Source of the DNA: Apostichopus japonicus
Lineage: Eukaryota; Echinodermata; Holothuroidea; Aspidochirotida; Stichopodidae
Direction: 5' to 3'
DNA length: 64,000 bases
NCBI RefSeq assembly: GCF_037975245.1
Contig: NC_092577.1
Coordinates: 21,202,898 to 21,266,897 of the forward strand
The position numbers were made by a program, and so were the translations under genes. This document shows positions 11,026 through 21,599 of this stretch, piece after piece; the stretch's first letter is position 1, and each line of letters opens with the position of its first letter. Below the pieces are notes generated by a model. It was given only the letters and a program-made list of their open reading frames with translations. It was not told where the DNA came from and made no database searches.

Positions 11026-11200
11026 CTAACCATGCCCTCCACTGCCTGGAAGTCCTGCCTAACAGCACAGTACCCAGTCGCAAGTTCGATTCCACAGTGA
11101 TGACATCTATATCCAGTCTCCCTAACTGGTATATAAAGCATTGGGTGGCTCTATATGATGACCTTTACTGTTGAAAAGGGCGAGATAATACTTGTTATAA
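11026..11200 (+). mobile_element. Second SINE family, copy 1
   Basis: A B-box-like CAAGTTCGATTCC (about 11081-11093) is followed by ACAGTGATGACATCTATATC and GGGTGGCTCTATATGATGACC. The same order recurs at 58440-58610 (CAGGTTTGATTCC, GAAGTGATGATATCCAGTG, GGGTGGCTCTATATAACC). Two copies sharing a B box and body support a SINE family; the A box is degenerate. Just upstream (10990-11060) the word TGCCTAAC repeats several times. Confidence 0.5.
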
Positions 11201-12040
11201 ACCTAACCCCAAACTGCCTGGGAACCATACATGTGTAGTCTTCTAATGGAATCTATTACTGGCAAAAGAGTCCTGCTTAACAGTGTACATTACTGCCTGC
11301 AAATATCTTTATATTTGGTATTAATTCTAACACACTGTCGCTGACTAGGCGAGACTAGAGGTTTGAGAACCGCCTTGTTTATGGACGGGGAACAGAGGGA
11401 GCTAAAAATTGTCTTGCAACCTAATCTGTTTGGCCTCATGGGCCAAAAATTCGTGGAATCTGAATTATGGTGGACCATAAAGTTTTGTAGGCCCTACATT
11501 TTTATGCTCGAATAGGTATGAGCTTCTGCACCATTGGTGCTATAGTTGATGGATTAGAGTCGATTGACTTGCACATTCCACAGACGGAAAGATTGTACCC
11601 GTACAGAATTACATATGATATAGCGACCTATATCAATAAATCAGATATAATTCAGTCACGGGGTCACTAACTCCATTTTTTTCGGACAACATAAACTCCT
11701 TAGTATTAGCGTTTGTTCGAACGTTCCTGTAATACCACACCTCAATGTTTCGTTTCTGATGGGAATTCTTGTAAACTTATGAACAACTTTCTAAACATAC
11801 TGCACCGAAATTAGTGGAAGTGCATTTCTAGAACTTACTACTGGGGGCTTATTTCTGTCGGCTATGAGAAGTCTAAAACTCGCGGCGGAGGAAATAAGAG
11901 TTACGAAATCAAAATGGGGAGGTTGGTGATAAGAACCTACTTAGAAATTTGAAATCATTACTTGAGTCCTTTATGAATTACTGTACGAAAATTCCGGTCA
12001 TCGGCTTTAATTGAGGTAAATATGACATTAACGTCATAAA
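11201..12040. other. Spacer upstream of the Polinton relic
   Basis: Contains AGGCGAGACTAGAGGTTTGAGAACCGCC at about 11347-11374. That motif recurs in variant form at about 45410 and 51245, so it is probably the end of an interspersed repeat. The left end of the Polinton, including any terminal inverted repeat, was not identified. Confidence 0.4.
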
Positions 12041-12047
12041 ATGTTTA

Positions 12048-13911
12048 TTGTACCAGAGCGTCCATGAACTGCGTGGTGAGGACGGCTCTCAACCCGGAAT
12101 TCGGCGCATTATCAAACGCTGCAATGATTATATGTCTATTTCATGTAAATGGTTAACGTTTGTAGATATTAAGACCTACTTGGCCCCAGGATGTAGTTAC
12201 GCGCAATTTGTAGCTGCCTATAAGTGTAAAGAGGAAAAAGGTTTCCCTCCATACGATTGGGTGGATGATCGACAAATTATCTATAACGTCGCTCTCACCC
12301 AACGAGGGTTTTTTCCAATACTTTCCGGAACACAAACATCTCTATGGGAGAATATCTACACTGTGAACAGGTTTGGGTCCAAAATAACATGAAAACATTT
12401 CCGGATTTTTTAGTATGGTACAATAATAAGGATGTTGTCCCGTTCATAGAAGCCTTGCAAAAATGTTCGCATTTTACAGGACAAAGAAATTGACATGTTC
12501 AAACAGGGAATATCTGTGCCGGATTAACCCTCAGGTATTTATTGAAGGGTGTTAAAGGGGATTTCTTTTTCTGATTTCCAAGACAACGCCAAGATTTCTA
12601 TAGTGTATTTTAGAGCAATGTTTTTGTTTTTTTTTTGGCTGGGGGGGGGGGGGGGCTCGAGTAGTATGTAGTAAGTAATGTCGGTATGCCTAAGAATGCC
12701 ACTGTGAATGACATTTCGGGAAAATGTTATTCCCCTATGCCTTACAAAAGAAATGGAAAATGACGGAGAAAGAAATACTAGACGGCATTAAATCTGGTGC
12801 CATTTTTGGCGCAGTAGAGTGCGATATTATTGTCCCAGATCATGTTACAGCATATTTTTCGGAAATGCCGCCAATTTTTAACAATGCAGAGGTTGGTTAT
12901 TGATAACATCGGCGAGGAAATGGCAAAGCATGCTGAATCATACAACTAACTTAAAAAACCACGCAGAACCCTCATTGGTGGTATGATTGGTAATAAATAC
13001 TAGTAGCAGCCCCTCTCTTACGATGGTACCTTGAACATGGACTCGTAAAATAGATTTATCAGATAACTACATTCAAGGCATTTATTGAAGAAGTCAGTGA
13101 TGCGAGGAGGAAGGGTGATAGAGACCCGTCTAAAAGTATAATAGCGGATACCATGAAATTAATAGGAAACTCTGCCTATGGTAAAACAGTAACCAATAAG
13201 GAGAAACATAAAAAAGTTGAAGTCTGTAACGATGACAGTATATACTGTCACAGTGTATAAAGTAAATGATAACTTCTTCAGGCAGCTGACATTGCTACGT
13301 TCCTCTGTATTCGAATTCGAGCTATATAAACGTAGCATTAAATTAGATCTTCCGTTACAAATAGGTTATTTTGTGTATCAGTGTGCAAAGTTAAGAATGT
13401 TGCAATTTGATTATGACTTCATGCAAAAGTTTCTTGATAATTCTGACTTCGAATACTGTGAGATGGATACTGATTCAGCCTACGTAGCAATCTCTGGCGA
13501 ATCTTTAGTCAATTATTAATAAACCCGATATGCAATTAAAGTTTAAAAGTGAGAAACATCTATGGTTTCCAAGATCGGACACCATGGAACATCCAAGAAC
13601 ACCTGGGCTGTTTAAGTTAGATTGGGAAGGTAACGCCATTATTTCATTATCATCGAAATGTTATTATTGTTTCGGTTCTGATAAAGATAAAGTATTAATC
13701 GAAAGGTATTAATCGAAACATGGCCGACCTAACAAAGGAAAGCTATTTAGGTGTTGTGAACAATAAGGCTTCGGTACAAATGAAGAATAGAGGATTTAGA
13801 TTGCAAATATATGTACAAGAAAAGGTCGCTCTATCATACTTATATATAAAACGTACAGTTGAGAGCGATGGTGTTACAACAAGTTACTTACGGAAATTTT
13901 ATAAATCTTGA
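12048..13911 (+). pseudogene. Polinton protein-primed DNA polymerase B, broken
   Basis: Consecutive blocks in shifting frames match family-B protein-primed polymerases. The first frame has FVDIKTYLAPGCSYAQF and PYDWVD. A block reading NNKDVVPFIEALQKC follows. Then come KPRRTLIGG, IIADTMKLIGNSAYGKTV (motif B region), LPLQIGYFVYQCAKLRMLQF, and FEYCEMDTDSAYVAISGES, where DTDS is the catalytic motif C. The tail has RTPGLFKLDWEGNA and KNRGFRLQIY. Frameshifts and stops occur throughout. A T tract and a G15 run interrupt the central part at about 12620-12655. No intact polymerase is encoded. Confidence 0.85.
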
Positions 13912-13997
13912 AAAAAAATTTACAAAAATTTATTATTATTATCTTATTCATTAAATTAAAAGTTACCACATTCCCTTAACAAGCGTCACTTAACGCC

Positions 13998-14336
13998 ATG
14001 GATCCACGCCTACAACACCCATTGACATTTGTAATAGCCGGACTGTCGGCAGTGTGGGAAGACTTTTTTCTCACAAACTTATTACTTGAAGCAAACAAAA
14101 TAATTCATGAACCGCCAGCTAATATCCTGTGGTTCTACGGAGAATACCAACCCCTGTACGAAAAACTGGCGGATCAACTAGGACACATGATTCAGTTTAT
14201 AGACTACATATCTCAATCATTCGACGAGGACCTTGATAAATGCAAAATAAATTTGATTATTCTCGATGATTTCATGAATGAAGCTGCAAACAATAAAATT
14301 AGTAACCTTTTCACTAAAGGGAGTCATCATAACAAG
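13998..14336 (+). pseudogene. Polinton packaging ATPase, N-terminal part
   Basis: Opens with MDPRLQHPLTFVIAGL. It contains ANILWFYGEYQPLYEK and a Walker B strand LIILDDFM followed by ISNLFTKGSHHNK, the order expected of FtsK/HerA-type Polinton packaging ATPases. The Walker A loop is not readable in this frame: the GKT triplet appears only in the +1 frame at about 14056-14064, so two small compensating indels flank the P-loop. The frame is then cut by the inserted repeat element and resumes at about 17388. AT-rich sequence at 13912-13990 separates it from the polymerase. Confidence 0.8.
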
Positions 14337-14559
14337 AGCCCAAGGGCACTGTGGTTCCTTGCTTGGGGTATATGACAATACACATAATATTATCAAGCAA
14401 GATTGGGCTGAAATAGTCCAAGTAATTGTGGTCCTACATGTTCCCATAAAGTAACCAACACTATAGCCAATACTTTTGTGATCACAAAATGTGATCGGAT
14501 TTTTTATTAAAAGCCACTTTTGAGATCTAAATATGGCGTCGAAAATGTAAGAAATATAA

Positions 14560-17160
14560 GAGACCTACAAGCGTGTCAACAGATATGATAACAATGGTGA
14601 CCTCAGATGACATGACCTTTAAGTTTCAAAATGTTCCACCACCCCATTCACAACTTGTCCCAAAATATCAACCATGTCACACCTTGGCATTGAGATTTAA
14701 TTGCATTAAATGTCAAAAAATTAACTTTGAACTTGTATGTAACTTCACACACAAAGGTCACCCGGGGGTCAACCAATTGACATTTTTGATCGGTGAGACC
14801 TAAATAGAGCATGACTGTAAAAATTCAAACAATTTTTCTTTGCCCATTTTCTCCCCCCATAATACTACTTTTTTAACATTAGCTGACCTTTTGTGACCTT
14901 GTATTACATGACCGTTAAGTTTGAAAATATTCCCCTATACCATTTGCAACTACTCCAAATATATCAACCTTGTCACACCTTGGCACTGGGAGTTATTGCA
15001 TTAAATGTCTGAAAATTTACTTTGACCTCATATAACTTGCACACGAAGGTCACACAGGGGTCAACCTATTGACATTTATGATCAGAAGGTACCTTTAACA
15101 TCTGAAAATAGCATCCAAACTGTAAAAAATCCACAAAACACGAAAAGGTCACCAGAGGTCAAATTGAGGTCAAGGGTCACCCAGATGCGGGTCGACAATT
15201 GGATTTCATTGAAGCAACTCCCAACTCTAACGGACAATTTGTTCTCAAGTTATCGCTAAAATACTAGTTTTTTATCATTAATTGACCTTTGGTGACCTCG
15301 GATCACATAACCGTTAAGTTTGAAAATATTCCCCTATACCATTTGCAACTACTCAAAAAATATCAACCTTGTCACACCTTGGAACTGGGAGTTATTGCAT
15401 TAAATGTCTGAAAATTAACTTTGACCTCATATAACTTCGCACACGAAGGTCACACGGGGGTCAACCTATTGACATTTTTGATCAGAAGCTACCTTTAACA
15501 TCTGAAAATAGCATCGAAATTGTAAAAATCCACAAAACACTAAAAAGGTCACCAGAGGTCAAATTGAGGTCAAGGGTCACCCTGATGCGGGTTGACAATT
15601 GGATTACATTGAAGCAACTCCCAACCCTAACGGACATATTGTTCTCAAGTTATCGCTAAAATACTAGTTTTTTATCATTAATTGACCTTTGGTGACCTCG
15701 GATCACATGACTGTTAAGTTTGAAAATATTCCCCTATACCATTTGCAACTTGTCTCAAAATATCAACTGTGTAACACCTTGGCACTGTGAGTTATTACAC
15801 TAAATGTCTGAAAATTAACTTTGACCTCATATAACTTCGCACACGAAGGTCACACGGGGGTCAACCCATTGACATTTATGATCAGAAGCTACCTTTAACA
15901 TCTGAAAATAGCATCGAAACTGTAAAAATCCACAAAACACTAAAAAGGTCACCAGAGGTCAAATTGAGGTCAAGGGTCACCCTGATGCGGGTCGACAATT
16001 GGATTACATTGAAGCAACTCCCAACCCTAACGGACATATTGTTCTCAAGTTATCGCAAAAATACTAGTTTTTTATCATTAATTGACCTTTGGTGACCTCG
16101 GATCACATGACCGTTAAGTTTGAAAATATTCCCCTATACCATTTGCAACTTGTCTCAAAATATCAACTGTGTAACACCTTGGCACTGGGAGTTATTACAC
16201 TAAATGTCTGAAAATTAACTTTGACCTCATATAACTTAACATACAAAGGTCACCTTGGGTAAACTTATTGACATTTTTGATTGATGAGACCTAAATTAGA
16301 GCATCAAACTATAAAAATTCAAACATTTTTTTCTTTGCCCATTTTCTACCCCCAAAATACTAGTTTTTTGACATTAATTGACCTTTGGTGACCTCGGATC
16401 ACATGACCGTTAAGTTTGAAAATATTTCCCGATACCATTTGCAACTTGTCCAAAAATATCAACCATTTCACACCTTGGAACTGGGAGTTGTTGCATTAAA
16501 TGTCTGAAAATTAACTTTGACCTCGTATAACTTCGCACACGAAGGTCACACGGGTGTCAACCAATTGACATTTTTGATCGGAAGGTACCTTTGATATCCA
16601 AATCTAGCATCAAAACCAAACATTTTCTTTTTTGCTCGTTTCCTCCCAAAATAAGCACATTTTTTCTAATGTGACCTTTGACCTTTTGACCTTGGTTTCA
16701 GATGTAGTTTAATCTCCTGATTCCAAAAAACAAAACCAAAAGTCTGTACAACCATCCTAACTCTGACCGAAAAACTTTGACCCCATATAACTTCGCACAT
16801 AAAGGTCACACGGGGTCAACCCATTGACATTTATGATCAGAAGGTAGCTTTGACATCTGAAAACAGCATCAAAACTGTAAAAATCCCCAAAAACACGTAA
16901 AGGTCACCAGAGGTCAAATTGAGGTCAAGGGTCACCCAGATGCGGGTCGACAATTGGATAACATTGAAGTAACTCCCAACCCTAACGGACATTTCGTTCT
17001 CAAGTTATCGCAAAAATACTAGTTTTTTATCATTCATTGACCTTTGGTGACCTCGGATCACATGACCGTTAAGTTTGAAAATGTTCCCCTAACCAGTTCA
17101 CAACTTTTCCCAAAATATCAACCTTGTCGCACATTGGCACTGGGAGTTATTGCAGTTTTA
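14560..17160. repeat. Tandem array of 300-bp and 400-bp units
   Basis: The phrase TGACCTTTGGTGACCTCGG, with CCGTTAAGTTTGAAAAT, recurs at about 14585, 14881, 15281, 15681, 16081, 16378 and 17036. Successive spacings are about 296, 400, 400, 400, 297 and 658. Units therefore come in two lengths; the longer ones contain an extra block of about 100 bases. AGGTCA/TGACCT words are very frequent. Identity between the central 400-bp units is visibly higher than at the array edges, as expected of unequal exchange. Confidence 0.85.
15146..16935 (+). promoter_or_regulatory. Repeated nuclear-receptor-type direct repeats (DR4, DR5, DR1)
   Basis: At 15146, 15546, 15946 and 16902 the same 34-base block occurs: AGGTCA, spacer CCAG, AGGTCA, spacer AATTG, AGGTCA, spacer A, GGGTCA. 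These spacings equal the DR4, DR5 and DR1 arrangements bound by RXR heterodimers (established knowledge). Binding or function here is inference; the block may simply be a property of the repeat unit. Confidence 0.45.
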
Positions 17161-17387
17161 ATATGTTCGGTTTTTGGACCATAACTGACCTTTGGTGACC
17201 TTTGTGGGCACCAAAAACAATAGGGCACACCTTCTCCATATGGCGGATCTATAGTCCAAGTTTGGCCTCAATCCAACTTTCCCTTATTGAGATAGAGCGT
17301 ACCCAAGAAAGTGTCACAGATGCACACACAGACACACACACACGCCAACCTGACTGCATAGGTTCCTTTTGCTAAAGCAAGGAACCA

Positions 17388-17670
17388 AAAACTTATCGGT
17401 GATTTCAGTTAGTCCAAATTTGTTTAATCAAGGCAAAACAATAACTTTCAATTCCCATTACCTTGTTTTATTTGAAAAATCATACAGATGCATCTCAAAT
17501 TTCCTATTTGGCTCGTAAAATGTTCCCCGAAAAGCCAAAATACTTACAAGAAATTTCTAAACATGCAACCACATGGATATGTTTTCATAGATGTTAAAAA
17601 TACTGCGGCCGAAACATTTAGGTTAAGAACTCAAATATTTCCAGGGGAAAATTAATACGTTTATGTTCGA
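17388..17670 (+). pseudogene. Polinton packaging ATPase, C-terminal part
   Basis: Directly after the insert the frame reads KNLSVISVSPNLFNQGK, then FNSHYLVLF. In shifted frames LKFPIWLVKC and NMQPHGYVFIDVKN follow, then ETFRLRTQIFPGEN and YVYVRK. This is the expected continuation of the ATPase that stops at 14336, so the two pieces were one gene before the insertion. At least two frameshifts and a TAA interrupt it. Confidence 0.8.
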
Positions 17671-17719
17671 AAATAGTTAAAAGATAAATGCACTCTCAAG
17701 TTTATTTCATTCTTTCATT

Positions 17720-18440
17720 ATGCGTCGTTGGAAAAAGACAGGGTATTATTCACGGAGCGTCAAGAGATTTCACGTGTATTTGCGAGGGTGCCCTCAAGGG
17801 TGCCCTCAATACATTAAACAGAAACGTTCCCCCTCAAGACACGTGACAAGAAGAAATAGCAAAGACATAGACGTCAGCTCCGTTCTCATGCGCATAAGCG
17901 AGGATCGCTTGCCTCTAAAAAGAAGGTTATACTGCAGAAGGGTGGTTCGATACTGGCAGCTTTGCTTCCACCCCTCATAGCTATCCTTGGCAGTGTATTA
18001 TTCAAGTGGAAGCTTTTGTTAGTCCCACCAGAGTATATCAATCAAATCAGCTAAACCTCAATTACCAGAACGTACAAAAGTGCAAGAACTTGAAGAAAAT
18101 TTATCTTCTGTGTTGCAAGACTACAACCTCCATGATACCGCTAAAATGAAGCGCTATAGCGATCTATAAAGGTGTCAGAGAGTGTCCCCAAAGGTTTAAA
18201 AAGCAAGGCAGAACAATTACTTTGGAAGATAGCTTCAACAGAGTTTCTCAGCTGGAACAGCACGGGAGAATTTGTTATAATGAACGCCAGTAAAAGGCTC
18301 AAATATGGTTGATTTTGTAAATGACGTGTTGCGCCAGCGGAAATCTTGAATTCCAACGGCTGGTATGGATGAATTCACTAGAGGCTTATCTAAAATAAAC
18401 ATAGCCCGAGAACTTATCGGCAGTCCATGACGTTGGCGGG
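17720..18440 (+). pseudogene. Polinton small basic and minor structural ORFs, broken
   Basis: The first frame starts ATG RRWKKTGYYSRSVKRF and is Arg/Lys-rich. A one-frame shift then gives GGSILAALLPPLIAILGSVL, a hydrophobic helix after a GG, followed by a LLVPPEYI strand. A later frame reads ELEENLSSVLQDYNLHDTAK. The last block reads GLKSKAEQLLWKIASTEF, then WYEFTRGLSKINIARELIG. These are typical of the short structural or minor-capsid proteins between ATPase and integrase in Polintons. The basic frame contains an odd GCPQGCPQ duplication. Exact subunit names are not claimed. Confidence 0.6.
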
Positions 18441-18529
18441 ACAGACAAAGGAAAAGTCGCAGACAATCTGACCCTCCTGATATTCCCGATCTCACTTCAA
18501 AAGAGGTTTTAGATATATTTTAACATGCA

Positions 18530-19205
18530 TATATATTTTCTCAAAGTTTGCGTGGGCCAGATCGGTTTCAGTACATTTTTACTGAAGGTCGAAAACCCAA
18601 AACATTGCAAACTGATGTAAACGAATATTTTCAAAGATTCCTTACAACTAATAAAATACACCTTTTCACTACAAACAATGTGGAGATATTTTACTCCTAA
18701 CAGCACTCAAACTGATGTTAGGGTGTTGCAAAAGTTCCTGATGGGATACCACAAACATACCCATCGCAATATTGGTATGGATCCTGAAGACGTAACTCAT
18801 GACAATGAAGAGAATGTTTGGGAAAAATTATATGGAACAGAGGTTGAAACATGTAAGCAAATATTTCGGTTTCATCTGAAAGACACGGTGCGTGTCACTA
18901 TGACGACTCAACCTTTTCGTAAAGGGTATCTATCACAATGGACGGAAGAAGTATTCACTGTTGCCGAGAGAATTCCCCGTACACCACCTGTATATAAACT
19001 AAAAGATTACGGTGGTGAAACTATTGCGGGTACATTTTATGAACACGAAATGCAAGAGGTTTCTAAAGGAAAAGATCACTTGTATCTTATCGAAAAAATT
19101 ATACGTCGTAGAACTCACAATGGAGAAAAATTATTTTTTGTTAAATGGAAAGGCTACCCTTCCAAATTTAACAGTTCGGTGAAAGGTATTTACACAGGAT
19201 TTAAG
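18530..19205 (+). pseudogene. Polinton integrase, C-terminal half with chromodomain
   Basis: Before the long frame, shifted frames carry the core-domain end (RKPKTLQTD-like and FFTTNN-like strings at about 18580-18680). The open frame from 18678 reads MWRYFTPNSTQTDVRVLQKF, then EENVWEKLYGTE. An SH3-like segment FRKGYLSQWTEEVFTVAER and PPVYKLKDYGGE follow. It ends in a chromodomain: YLIEKIIRRRTHNGEKLFFV then KWKGYPSKFNS. The catalytic core upstream is truncated or missing, and the frame runs into unrelated sequence after 19200. Confidence 0.85.
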
Positions 19206-19254
19206 GGTGGAGATACAGTTCAACTTGGTCATAAATGTGGTCATAAGGAATAAA

Positions 19255-19876
19255 TGTGGCTTGTTTTATGTAACACTACCAAGCAATAGCTCACCGAATG
19301 TATACCCAGAGAATACTCTGACGAATTATCGCGTAAAACTCTTTCAACCACTTTCTTTTGAATGACAATGGGAATTTGGATTGGCTGAAATGCTATATCC
19401 ACACCAACCAATGGTGCAACATTGACAAATGTAGTAAATATTGTTATTCCGTGAACGGACATCAGTGGTTGAGCAAGACAATTGATGCGGGGTTTTACGA
19501 TGACACCACTTCCTTGGTAAACGCTTCGGGGACCAATTACCCTCAAAGGATTCGTTATATATATAATGATAAAAATCGAAGATTACGCATTGAGCTCGCA
19601 GAGGGGGTTTAAGTAAAGTCTCAGGGTCGACTTGCTGGAATTTTGGGATTCAAAACAGCAACTACTGTTACAGATAGTCCAACCATAGAAAACCCTTTGG
19701 ATGTTAAAAATATTCGTAATCTGTATGTATATTGCGATATTGTTGAACCCCACATTGTGGGACATTCCAAAGTATCACTGCTTCGGGTCGTGAATGTCAC
19801 TGGTCAGTATGGTGAGGATGTCAGCGCAATCTTTGGTAATATTTACTATCACCCCATCAAACAGAAGTATATTGGA
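19255..19876 (+). pseudogene. Polinton capsid-type structural protein, truncated
   Basis: Across shifting frames the reading gives HQWCNIDKCSKYCYSVNGHQ, SLVNASGTNYPQRIRYIY, then NIRNLYVYCDIVEPHIVGHS and LLRVVNVTGQYGEDVSAIF. The C-D-I-V-E-P-x-x-V-G and L-L-R-V-V blocks are typical of a conserved Polinton structural protein, probably a penton-type or minor capsid subunit; the subunit is inference. The gene is cut at about 19876 where LINE ORF1 sequence begins. Confidence 0.65.
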
Positions 19877-20410
19877 TCGACCTCAAGCAGGACATTCCCT
19901 CCTTCCTGTTTAATGCCGGGCATAAAGCTCACGTGCGTTACCCCGGTCAGCCCCGTACCTGCTTCAGGTGTGGGGAGACCGGGCACGAAGCCAAGGGCTG
20001 CTCAAACAAAACGTGTGGGCGCTGCCTTCGTGTTGGGCATGATACCTCTGCTTGCCCAAGCGAAGTTGTGTGATCACTCTGTGGGAAGGAGGGACATGTC
20101 TTTCGCGCTTGTCCGCCCTCATGTCTTTATGACAAAGAGTGGGGTCAAGCGAAGTCGCCAAGTTCTGGCGCACCTGTCTCGAAGGAAGCTTCACGCAAGG
20201 AGGGGGAACCAGGTGAGGATTCACCTTCCTCACCTGATTCACCCTCCCCCGTCGTTGCAGACCCCAACCCCGTGCCCACACCGCCTCCACCACACCGGGG
20301 GTCTTCAGCAGCTTCCCCATCAACTCGTCCAGTTCCGTCTCGTCCAGTCCGGCGTCGTCATATCCGGAGGCGATGTCTGACGGTGCGAGTGATTTGCAAG
20401 CAATTTCATC
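19877..20410 (+). pseudogene. LINE ORF1 fragment with CCHC zinc knuckles
   Basis: The frame reads DIPSFLFNAGHKAHVRYPGQ, then the knuckles CFRCGETGHEAKGC, CGRCLRVGHDTSAC and CGKEGHVFRACP. A TGA sits where the first Cys of the third knuckle is expected (about 20069-20071). A Pro/Ser-rich tail follows. It aligns with copy C at 27340-27660, so it comes from a related Tx1-like family. This fragment truncates the Polinton on its left and abuts the HECT relic on its right. Confidence 0.7.
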
Positions 20411-20599
20411 AATCCCCAATATAAAATGATAAGAAAGGTTTCTTTGTCTGAACAAAGCAATGAGTTGCACAAGCTCCAAAAATGTTGCAGGCTAAGATAT
20501 ATCTCTACACACATCAAATCCTCACTCTGCAGATTACCTTGCAACAAAATTACACATTGGTATTCAAATATATTAACATTTTCCAGCAACATTCGAAGA

Positions 20600-21572
20600 A
20601 AAAAAAACCTGGTAAGGAACCATATTGTACTGGAGCGGTGCCTTCTTGATGAAACAGTTGAAATTAAGATAAGACGAAACCATGTTTTAAATGATGCCAT
20701 AGAGGCATATAAAAATCATGAGAACATCCACCTGAAGGAGCTCCATGTGCTGTTTGAAGGAGAGGATGGGGCTGACTTTGGTGGCTTAACCCGAGACATG
20801 TTCTCGATGTTCTGGACAGAGGCCATGAAGATATATTTCTCAGGGGGAGGAGCCATGGTTCCAAAATTACCGCTAAACCGGCAGCGTGCCGTAAAGGGGA
20901 TTACCTTACCCTGGGGAAGATACTGACCCATACAGCTTGTCTTGTCCAGGTAATCCCTCCACGATTATCAAGAACATTCCTGACGATGCTTGTGTTTGAT
21001 GAACCACCATCAGAAGAATACCTCTCGTGTGATTTTTTAGATTATGTAACCCCTACTGAGAAAGGACCCTCATGAGGAAGGCTCTGAAGAAATTGAACAC
21101 CCTCACTGAGTCTGACAAATCCAAATTGTTGGATATGTTCTCCATGTACGAGTTTTATGAAACCCCGGAAAATGAGGAAATAAACAATCAGGTAGCTTCT
21201 ATTGCAGAGGCTGTCATCGTCAATAAGTCCCAGCAGTATGTGGGAATCATTTTGGCAGCATCTGTCATTGCAGATGATAGATCATATCTTCACCACACAG
21301 CTTCCAACAAAGTTATCGCGGTGATCAAGAGTGAAGGTGATCTACGGCCACAAGAGGAAACTGTGTTCTGGTGGTTACGGGACTTTGTGGAGTACCTGTA
21401 TGTGGAGGATGTCGCTGACTTCTTCGATTCACAACTGGTTCCTGTGTTATGCCAAACACACCTATAACAGTGGCATTCCTACCTTCCGCCAAGTTTCCCG
21501 TTGTACGCACGTTTGGGAAAATGATTCAATGCCCAGTGAACTACACCTCTGGAGAACTGTGAAACATTTGCA
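20600..21572 (+). pseudogene. HECT E3 ligase domain relic (G2E3-like), catalytic Cys lost
   Basis: The first frame reads VEIKIRRNHVLNDAIEAYKN, then LHVLFEGEDGADFGGLTRDM and FWTEAMKIYFSGGG, a HECT N-lobe start in which I-R-R and G-x-D-x-G-G-x-x-R-x-x-F are diagnostic. After a frameshift near 20890 it reads YLTLGKILTHTACLVQV and EYLSCDFLDYV. After another near 21065 it continues ALKKLNTLTESDKSKL. The C-lobe is FWWLRDFVEYLYVEDVADFF. After a third shift it ends AKFPVVRTFGKMIQCPVNY, where the ubiquitin-accepting Cys expected after the Thr is Phe (codon 21512-21514). Related exons are at 34018 and 35488-39300. Confidence 0.7.
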
Positions 21573-21599
21573 ATGAGCTGGCCCTAAATTATGCTGTTT

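Larger units (their letters stand above)
14336..17388 (-). mobile_element. Hairpin-capped tandem-repeat element inserted in the Polinton ATPase
   Basis: The host ATPase codons end at about 14336 and resume at about 17388, defining an insert of about 3.05 kb. Its ends carry inverted GGTTCCTTGCT (14353-14363) and AGCAAGGAACC (17376-17386). The right end also folds into a hairpin, GGTTCC (17361-17366) with GGAACC (17381-17386). Inside that end lies a CA-rich stretch with ACACGCCAACC, the mirror of the cap at 7480 and 22141. The interior is a tandem array. No convincing target-site duplication is seen, which would suit a Helitron-like mechanism, but the class is unknown. No coding capacity was found. 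Confidence 0.7.
12048..19876 (+). mobile_element. Degenerate Polinton (Maverick), split by a later insertion
   Basis: A colinear plus-strand series of Polinton-type genes: protein-primed DNA polymerase B (12048-13911), A32/FtsK-like packaging ATPase (13998-14336 and 17388-17670), small basic and minor structural ORFs (17720-18440), retrovirus-like integrase with chromodomain (18530-19200) and a capsid-type protein (19255-19876). Every gene has stops or frameshifts. A 3.05-kb repeat element interrupts the ATPase, and a LINE ORF1 fragment truncates the right side at about 19876. Neither terminal inverted repeat is visible. Polintons are virus-like DNA transposons; this copy is inactive. Confidence 0.9.
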
